Assembly: GCF_023065955.2 (NCBI RefSeq)
Contig: NW_026622863.1
Location: 41,646,177-41,710,176, forward strand
Direction: 5' to 3'
Origin: Ursus arctos
Lineage: Eukaryota > Chordata > Mammalia > Carnivora > Ursidae
Length of the DNA stretch: 64,000 nucleotides
Both the position numbers and the translations under genes were made by a program. Below the pieces are notes generated by a model. The model did not search any database. It saw only the letters and a program-made list of their open reading frames with translations, and was not told the origin of the DNA. Position 1 is the first letter of the stretch. Every line of letters starts with the position of its first letter. Of the stretch, positions 56,699 through 64,000 are shown in pieces.

Positions 56699-56880
56699 AC
56701 CCTGAACAACACAGGGGTTTATGGATGCTTATCCTCTGTGCAGTTGAAAATCTTATGTAACTTTTGACTCCCTCCAAAACTTAACTACTAATAGCCTACT
56801 GTTGACTGGAATCCTTACCAATAACAATAGTTATTGCCTATAAGTGGACCTGCACAGTTCAAACCACTGCTGTTTAAGTA
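56699..56880. mobile_element. Tigger-class MITE (reverse orientation)
   Basis: CCCTGAACAACACAGGGG at the left and CCTGCACAGTTCAAACCACTGCTG at the right are the two ends of a Tc1/mariner MITE whose termini read CCTTGAACAACACGGG. GACTCCCTCCAAAACTTAACTACTAATAGCCTACTGTTGACTGGAA is its internal text. Transposase is absent. Confidence 0.75.
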
Positions 56881-57350
56881 TATATTTACCTGACATCCAA
56901 TATTAGGAATTTACTCTAAAGATACACTTCCATCTTTAAAAAATGGAAGTTTTTTACATTACAATAGATGCTCTAGACTTTTACTTGTTGGCATGGAAAA
57001 ATGTTCACTAGTGTTAGACAAGGAAGGTAGGTTTCAGAATAGCCACATGTAGCCAATTCTGTTTTTGAAAGGAAAGTCTATAATACAGGGAGGGTAAAGG
57101 GATTTACAGTAAATGTTCATAGTGGATTATTGTTATTTTAGGATTCCCACTGTTTTCTGAATTTTAATGCTCTGTATTTATTTCTTTTATATTCACAAAA
57201 TATTATAGAAGTAGCTACAGACACAGTGACAGAATGGGGATGATGGCGATGTGTCTTTGAGAATTCACGCTAAAGAAAGCTTCTCAACACCTTAAAGTTC
57301 TAGCTCTTCACATCAGCTGGGCTTTTACCTGCAATGGCTTCCCTCTTCCT

Positions 57351-57553
57351 TTTTTTTTTTTTTTAAAGATTTTATTTATTTATTCGACAGAGATAGAGAC
57401 AGCCAGCGAGAGAGGGAACACAAGCAGGGGGAGTGGGAGAGGAAGAAGCAGGCTCATAGCAGAGGAGCCTGATGTGGGGCTCGATCCCAGAACTCCGGGA
57501 TCACGCCCTGAGCCGAAGGCAGACGCTTAACCGCTGTGCCACCCAGGCGCCCC
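57351..57553 (-). mobile_element. CAN-SINE, young subfamily
   Basis: Perfect TSD TGGCTTCCCTCTTCCT at 57335-57350 and 57554-57569. Confidence 0.95.
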
Positions 57554-57569
57554 TGGCTTCCCTCTTCCT

Positions 57570-58935
57570 GAAGCTGTTTACTCATTGGTTTCTCCACCAT
57601 TCAGGGCTGTCTCCTTTCCTCTAATAAGGAAATCACATCTGGCTTAGAGATATAAACTCCTATATATAGGAAATGAAATGGGACTTGGGTCTGCTGAGGT
57701 GCTGCCAATCAGGGATGAATGGCCAGAGGAAGATCAAATCACCTTAGGTATCAAGAAAATGAAGCCCCAGTAAAAACAAAATGCAGTTGTTTGTATCCAA
57801 TTACACAAATGCCAAATCAGTTCATCAATGACTCTCCAGAGATTCATATTGAAGAAGGATACTTCCAGTAGGCAGATTATAAACAATGAGCGAAAATATT
57901 CTTAATGGGCAAAACCAGGCTCCAACATCCCATCCTTGTAGTTACATCCTTCTGAACAGTGTTCAGGCACTCATCCTTTACCTTGAAGAACTTGATGGAC
58001 GTCTTTGGAAGTTGACAGTCCTGCAAACAACAAAAACATTCCAACTCCACAAACCCCTCCATATGACCCTGGAAGAAAGGGGAAGGTGGGCCAGATGTGG
58101 GAGCTAGGCAGCATATAGAAGGAATTTCTCTGGCATGGTTCAGCTTTCTGAGTCTAGCAAGAATATACAAATTTAATAAATTCCAGAACTTCCTCACAAT
58201 AAGGTATTACATGGTCATTAAAAATTAAATTGAGGAATAACAAAAAAAAAAAACAGAAAAATTCAAAATATACTGACAGTAGCTAAAGCAGGTTACTACA
58301 CAACATGTACAACTATTCCATGTACCAAAAGGTCATCTATTTCATTACAGATAGAATGTCAGACAGCAGCAATAGAAAGAAAAATATCTGGAATTTTACT
58401 TCTAAATGTTAAAATTATTGATTTCTAGTCTGTGATACTGACTTTTTGTTTACGTATATTTCCATAACTTACATAAATTTAAGTATACTTCCTATTTTCT
58501 TCACAAGAAACAAGAATGTCTTGATTTTAGATTATGTTATAAAAAATTTTATTAAAGTGAAGTTCTTAAAAAATAGGTGAAAAAAATTCTGTTGTGGGTC
58601 TTTAGGTTAGATTTATAGCTCAGCATATTCTAAATATAGTTAGCTAGGAATGATTTCTCTTATGTCCCTTCTAACAGTTTCTTTCCAAGCATACCTAGGG
58701 GTTTTCTGCCTAGAGAAGAGCTAAGAGGCTCAAACCCTGGTCTAGTTGTTTTATGTCTTTTAATGGAAGAATTCCAGGTAGCAATTATATCTTATTCATC
58801 TGTGTTTCTTCCAAGTACACAGGCACAACTTGTATACTGTAGGCATGTCCAATGTCTTACACAGAAATCCCACTTCTAGGATACTTTGTCTTAGGAAGAA
58901 TTAAAAATAAATAAGTATTACAAGGATATTCACTG
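57570..58935. other. Intergenic, one unassigned open frame
   Basis: A minus-strand open frame of 106 codons (58197-57877) with a Cys-rich middle and a basic region (VELECFCCLQDCQLPKTSIK). It starts without a Kozak ATG context I would trust. No family recognised; it could be chance or part of a worn processed pseudogene. The rest is AT-rich. Confidence 0.35.
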
Positions 58936-58951
58936 AGGAATTCCTGATAAT

Positions 58952-59139
58952 ATAGGCACCTGGGTGGCTCAGTCAGTTAAATGTCTGCCTTCGGCTCAGG
59001 TCATAATCCCAGTGACCTGGGATCGAGCCCCAAGTTGGGCTCTCCAGTCAGTGGGGAGTCTGCTTCTCTCTCTCCTTGCCCCTCCCCCTGCTCATGTGTG
59101 CTTGCTCTCTCTCTCAAATAGATAAATAATTTTTAAAAA
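58952..59139 (+). mobile_element. CAN-SINE
   Basis: TSD GAATTCCTGATAAT / GAATTCTTGATAAT at 58938-58951 and 59140-59153. Confidence 0.95.
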
Positions 59140-59334
59140 GAATTCTTGATAATTAGTAAAAAAAAAAGTTTCAGAATAAACAGTGTGTTAAATAAGATAT
59201 GATAGACCACACTATAATCATGATTTTGGCCTCAATTTAATTGTCAAAGAGAGATCTCATCAGGAATGGCTTAGTGAAATACAGCAGAGGGTACAGAGTT
59301 GGAAAATAGTAGAATCTGGTAGTTAAATAAAGAT

Positions 59335-59505
59335 TGAGGACTTGGAACTCAAGTTCTAGTTTCATCTCTCAAGAACTCTGTGACATTTCACAACTTATTT
59401 CAGCCCTTGATGTCTCACTTGCCTAAGCAGTTTACTGGGGATGGTAATACCTCCCTCACAGAGTTCTCATGAAGATTAAATTAGACAATACACATCCTTA
59501 TAATA
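59335..59505 (+). repeat. MIR SINE
   Basis: GAACTCTGTGACATTTCACAAC, GATGTCTCACTTGCCTAAGC, CTGGGGATGGTAATACCTCCCTCACAGAGTTCTCATGAAGATTAAATTAG follow the MIR core and 3' part. Old and diverged. Confidence 0.7.
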
Positions 59506-59511
59506 GTGTAT

Positions 59512-59968
59512 TAGTCAGAGTTCTCCAGAGAAACAGAAACAACAGGATGTATATGTCTGTATGTGTGTGTCTGTATGTGTGTATTGAGAGAGAGAGAAAA
59601 GAGAGAGGTTAAGAAAGAGATTTTAAGGAATTGGCTTATGAGATTGTGGAAGCCTGTTAAGTCCAAAATCTGTAGGTCATGTCAGTAGGTTGAACACCCA
59701 GGGAGCAGCTGCGATTTGAGTCCAAAAGCTGTCAGCTGGTAGAGTTCCTTTCTGCTCAGGAAGAGGGCAGTCTTTAGTCTATCAAGGCCTTCAACTGATT
59801 GGATGAGGCCCACCCACATTCTGGAGGGTAATCTGCTTTAATTTAAATTAAATGTTAATCTCATCTAATAAACACCTTCACAGAAACATCTGGAATGATA
59901 TTTGACCAAATATTTGGGCATCATGGCCCAGCCAAGTTGCACAAAATTAGGCATCATAAGTCCACCCC
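59512..59968 (-). mobile_element. MLT2-type LTR, 3' LTR of an ERVL provirus
   Basis: Plus strand reads TGTATTAGTCAGAGTTCTCCAGAGAAACAG ... GGCCTTCAACTGATTGGATGAGGCCCACCCACATTCTGGAGG ... TTTGACCAAATATTTGGGCATC ... AAGTTGCACAAAATTAGGCATCATA, the complete MLT2 LTR reversed. Orientation (minus) agrees with the adjacent internal region, making this the 3' LTR. About 455 bases, near full length, with a (TGTG)n-like expansion at 59548-59582. Confidence 0.85.
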
Positions 59969-60451
59969 GTGTCAACTTGGCACCTATATGCATCTCCCTG
60001 TAAACCATACTTAATATCTGCATAAAAACAGTAACAAGGTCATACATCCACTTAACATGATACAACTGGCCTGCATACAACCAGAAAATACACAAATCCC
60101 TTCCCGAGAAGAGAGTGCAAAGTCTTGCAGGATGTTTACTTTTCTCCCTTATAACCCATAACTTAAATATTATGATGTAAAGTTAACAATACGTACATAC
60201 TGTAAGGTCAATACATCTTATATTACATGATAACGGTATAAAAAAAGGAACAAAGATATTTATATACATACATACAAACACACAACAAAATAAACACTCA
60301 TTGACAATCATAGTCCTAATTTCTGAAACTGGTCACATGGTTGTAGTAGGCATTTATAACTACTTTCTTCTACCACCCATTCCATATTCCCTTTGCTCTC
60401 AGCAAGCTCCTCAGCTGTCATGGTTCTTTACCTGGTGGGGTGACCCAACGT

Positions 60452-61004
60452 TCATTCTTGGATGTTTGGCCCACGAGTAATCCTGTCTTTTATAGTTTGT
60501 AGTCTGCCATTCACTTTAATCATAGGGCAGGGTAATATTAAGAGATGCCCCAAAGGATCTCCTGTACTCAAGACACACTCCTCCTCATCTCCATTGTGCA
60601 GTAGCACTCCAACTTCCCTTTGGTAGTCAAGATCAATCACCACAGCCAGCACACTTACTCCCTTCTCTGTCTTTTGATTCAGAGGGATGAGAAACCCAAA
60701 GTGGTTGGGTAGCAGTCTTAATTTACAGTTGAATGGAATCACTGTATCTCCTGGTGGAAGCATTCCTCCCTTTGGAACTAAAACTTCTGTGCAGCAGAGC
60801 GCAGGTTGTGGGGAGGGGAAGCAAAAACTTTGCTATTGGGTCACTACAGGTAATAGTCAGTGGTGACACTCCCATTTCCACCCCTTGATTCCTGGCCTTG
60901 TGAATCCTGACTATGGAAGAAACAGCACTAGATACTGGATGCTGATACCAGAGCATACACAGCCTTCTACAGAAGCATGCCTCAGCCCTGCAAGATACTG
61001 CCAC
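60452..61004 (-). pseudogene. ERVL integrase C-terminus and dUTPase-like fragments
   Basis: Two overlapping open pieces: 61004-60723 includes KARNQGVEMGVSPLTITCSD (region just after integrase) and 60763-60452 begins MLPPGDTVIPFNCKLRLLP, followed by HFGFLIPLNQ, VIDLDYQREVGVLLHN and STGDPLGHLL. These follow the trimeric dUTPase motif order (motif 3 glycine-aspartate region is altered). A frameshift joins or separates the two. Confidence 0.75.
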
Positions 61005-61028
61005 CTAGCTGGCATTGTGACTGAGTCT

Positions 61029-61448
61029 TCAAAACATTTTTCCATCTGTCAAGCCAGCTGCTTCAGAATGGTGAGGAACTTGGGAAGACCAGTGAATTCT
61101 ATGAGGATGGGCCTGCTGCTGCACTTCAATTACTGTGATAGGGGTTCCTTGATCAGAAGCAATGCTGTTTAGAATACCATGATTGTGGATAAGGCATTCT
61201 GTAAGTCTACTGGCAGAAGCATTATGTACAGTATAGGCAAATCTGTATCCAGAGTGATCTGGATACAGAGTGTCTGCTTTAGTAGGAAAAAAAAAATGTT
61301 GCCCCTTCCATGATGGAGGCAGTCCAGTGTAATCAACCTGCCACCAGAGAATAGTGTCATATTGGGGACTCAGTGTTGGTCTCCGCTGCTGGCAGACTTC
61401 ATTCAGCAGTAGCTGTAACCAGGTTGGCCTTAATGAGCGGACACCCAT
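61029..61448 (-). pseudogene. ERVL integrase core fragment
   Basis: A 139-codon open piece contains WWQVDYTGLPPSWKGQ (first catalytic Asp of DDE), then HNHGILNSIASDQGTPITV (second Asp) and HPHRIHWSSQVPHHSEAAG before the position of the catalytic Glu, which lies past the break. It reads closely like ERVL integrase, so it was identified at sight. The C-terminal domain is split off by a frameshift. Confidence 0.85.
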
Positions 61449-62539
61449 GTTGCTGAACTGCCATAACTGCCACTGTGGCCACTTTGTTCAAGAAACTATT
61501 GGGTGATGACAGGGGTGACTGAGGAAAGAAACCAACTAGTGTCCAAAGACTGGGTCATCCCATCCACTTTATTAAAATCCTCCTCTGCTGAGCATTTAAC
61601 ATGGGACACAAAGAGCTTCACTTTTACCCATTCAGAGAGGTCTGTACCTCTTTTCCAGACTTCCTTTGCATGAATTTTCTAATCATGTTCCTTCCAAGTT
61701 CCTGACCACCCAGCCAAACCACTGGCCACAGCCTATGAATCAGTATGTAATTGCACATCTGACCACTTCTTCTTCCAAGCAAAAACAAAACAAAACAAAA
61801 ACCAGGTGCACTACTCAAAGCTCTGACCAGTAGGATTACTCGTGCTTTCAAGGCATACTTGACCCAATCACTTATACAACACTTCCATTTTATGTGAGTG
61901 CTGCTATGTACACCCAATTTAATGGTTTCTTGGGTCAGATTACACCCAGTTTATGATGGTAACTTGGTGGCCCATGGTTTAGTCTCTAAGGGCCAGTAGT
62001 AGACCAAAACCTGTTTCTCAAAAGGAGAGTAGTTAACTGCAGAGAATGGCATGGCTTTGCTTCAAAATCCTAAGGGCCTACACTGTGACCCATCTATAGG
62101 GTCCTGCCAAAGGCTTTAGACAGCATCACTATCTGCCTCTGATATTTCAAACACCCTTGGATTTACTGGGCCTCATGGCCCAAGAGGCAAAGTGCTTGCA
62201 TAGATGTTTGGACCTGTTGCAGAGTCACAGAGCCTTCTCTTGTTCTGGGCCCTACTCAAAACTAGCAGCTTTTCACGTCACTCGGTAAACGGGCTGAAAT
62301 AACACACCCAAATGAGGAATAGGTTGCCTCCAAAATCCAGAGGTCCACTAGGCTTTGTGCCTCTTTTTTAGCTGTAGGAGGAGCCAGATGCAACAACTTC
62401 TCCTTCATCCTTAGAAGGGATATCATGACATGCCCCACACCACTGGATCCCTAGAAATTTCACCGAGGTAGTACAAGGCCTCTAAGTTTTTGTTGGATTT
62501 ATTTCCCAACCCAGATACCCAGATGTCTTGTCAGTAAAT

Positions 62540-62896
62540 CTAGAGTAGTTGCCATTTCTTGCTCGCTAGGTCCAGTGGCATAATGTCATGAATGTAATTG
62601 ACCAGTGTGACATCTTGTGGAAGGGAAAGATAATTAAGATCCCCGTGAACTAAATTATTATACATATAAACTAAATTATAGAGCTGGGGAGCTGATGTAC
62701 CCCTGAGGTAGGGCACTGAAGGTATATTACTTGTTTTTGCCAAATGCAAACAGTTGCTTCTGGTTGTCTTTATTAACAGGGATGGAGGGGGGAAATTTTC
62801 CAGATCAGTAATTGCATAGCAGATACTAGGGAATGTGTTAATTTGTTCAGGTAATGAAATCACATTTGGTAAAACAGCTGCAGTTGGAGTCACCAC
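62540..62896 (-). pseudogene. ERVL reverse-transcriptase fragment
   Basis: A 118-codon open piece covers RT motifs 4-5: the text around the catalytic site reads LSLPQDVTLVNYIHDIM, where the usual YxDD is changed (first Asp replaced by His). The upstream part of the piece corresponds to the ITDLENFPPPSL region with the expected aspartate retained. Internal deletions shorten it. Non-functional. Confidence 0.8.
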
Positions 62897-63805
62897 CAGC
62901 TAATGAAAACCCAGTGTCATTCTCCAAGATTTCTCTGTCTGCAGAGACCAGATAGGCAAGCTGAATGAGGATATGGTGGGAATCACCACCTGCGCATCTT
63001 TAAAGTTCTTAATAGTAGCACTAATGTCTGCAATCCCTCCAGGTATGCAGTATTTTTTTGGTCTATTATTATTATTTTTTTAGGCAGAGGCAGTTTTAGT
63101 AGTTTTCACTTGTCCTTTCCTCACTCAACAGGCAGAGAGACAGTTGCTGAGTTATCCATTCCAGAACTGGGGGAAAAACCACAGGATGGGTTCAGGCAGC
63201 CCTGAGTCTGCTGTGAGATGGATTTTAGCTAAAACAACATTGATCACCAGACCTCCTTAAGCCTCTACCCTGAATGTGAGTTTTTGGGTCTCCTGGAATT
63301 AGTGACAGCTCAAAGCCAGTGTCCAAGGTCTGATAATTTCCTTTTCCTCAATGTATGGTCACCCTGATAAAGGCTGTGGGTTCCTTTTTGGAAGGCATGG
63401 GGGAAAATTATCAGCATAAATTTTTGGCAGTGTAGCAGGGCTTTTCGTTCAAGGGGTTCTGGGTCTGTATATTGGGTCAAGTCCGAGATTGTCTGACAGT
63501 CCATGACTTTTTATTATTCAAGTTAGGCTTTCGTTCATTTGACTAGAACTCTTTCACTTATACAGATTGAGTGAGAAGTTAGACTTCCCATCTATTACAC
63601 TTCCACCAAAGAATACTAACCATACTCTCAGTTACCCTGTAACAGAGATCTAAAAAAAATCTTTATGATCATTTTGCATTCATCACAATAAATTAGTTCA
63701 TATTTTTTAAATCTATGTTTTAAGTTATACTTAGATTTTTTAAAATTTCCATTGGAAACTTAATTTTCAAGTAAAACCTACTCTTCAGGAAGCTTAACTA
63801 TCATC

Positions 63806-63968
63806 TTTTTTTTTTTTTTAAGATTTTTTTTTCCCCCTGACAGAGAGAGACAGTAAGAGAGGGAACACAAGCAAGGTGTGAGAGGGAGGCTTCTCCCTGA
63901 ACAGGACCCTGGGATCATGACCTGAGCCGAAGGCAGACACTTAAGGGCTGAGCCACCCAGGCGCCCCT
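63806..63968 (-). mobile_element. CAN-SINE
   Basis: TTTTAAGATTTTTTTTTCCCCC to GAGCCACCCAGGCGCCCC; internally shortened. Confidence 0.9.
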
Positions 63969-64000
63969 CATTATCTTTTTAGAGGTAAGTAAAGAGGGTT

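Larger units (their letters stand above)
59969..63530 (-). mobile_element. ERVL endogenous retrovirus internal region (pol), decayed
   Basis: Ancient class III retroviral remnant. Along the minus strand the order is protease region (63500-63100), reverse transcriptase (about 63100-62500), RNase H/connection (62500-61500), integrase core (61448-61029), then a dUTPase-like domain (60763-60452) and the 3' LTR. A dUTPase after integrase is diagnostic of ERVL. Frameshifts and stops break every domain and the 5' LTR is not seen in the window. No env is expected in ERVL. Confidence 0.85.

Overview
The window is mammalian nuclear DNA, almost certainly from a carnivoran and probably a caniform or arctoid (bear, seal or mustelid type). 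The sign is about forty copies of the tRNA-Lys-derived CAN-SINE (SINEC). Each begins near GGGGCGCCTGGGTGGC and ends in (AAATAAA)n plus ATCTTT and an A tail, and many still have clean target-site duplications. The rest is L1 LINEs of several ages, MaLR and ERVL LTR elements, Tigger and hAT DNA transposons, and single MIR and L2 scraps. There is no bacterial or plasmid DNA and no CRISPR.

One protein-coding gene can be supported: a KRAB C2H2 zinc-finger gene on the minus strand, which I identify from memory of the family as the ZNF567 orthologue. Its parts run right to left. A CpG-island promoter with a non-coding first exon lies near 42.5-43.15 kb. A short exon at 39154-39241 carries the start Met-Ala-Gln. 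KRAB-A is at 21607-21733, KRAB-B at 21267-21353, and one large exon at 15739-17456 holds the spacer and 14 intact fingers. All splice sites are canonical and the phases join to one open frame of 646 codons. The product should be a nuclear DNA-binding repressor that recruits TRIM28 (KAP1) through KRAB, the class best known for silencing retroelements like those filling this window. A decayed zinc-finger relic lies 0.75 kb beyond the 3' end (about 14.64-14.99 kb), a trace of the tandem KRAB-ZNF cluster this gene belongs to.

Layout: 0-14.3 kb is intergenic, with nested old L1M fragments, an MLT1 LTR, a Tigger1-type MITE and SINEs. 14.6-17.5 kb is the zinc-finger relic and the terminal exon. 17.5-43.15 kb is introns and promoter, loaded with L1 (24.75-29.29 kb is a large 5'-truncated copy) and SINEs. 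43.2-46.8 kb is divergent flank with little recognisable. 46.8-53.5 kb is a full-length L1 on the minus strand, with both target-site duplications, a GC-rich 5' UTR and disabled ORFs. 53.5-57 kb is old L1M broken by two MLT1 LTRs, one of which contains a 5S rRNA retropseudogene. 59.5-63.5 kb is an ERVL provirus remnant (protease, RT, integrase, dUTPase, then an MLT2-type 3' LTR) on the minus strand.

I found no previously undescribed multi-gene system. The best leads are the decayed zinc-finger array, the tailless 5S retropseudogene, the full-length L1 with a duplicated 5' UTR block, serial SINE insertions at one target, and the bidirectional-looking promoter with a ZNF143-type site. Repeat family names come from recognising consensus text by eye, and boundaries without a target-site duplication are approximate to tens of bases.
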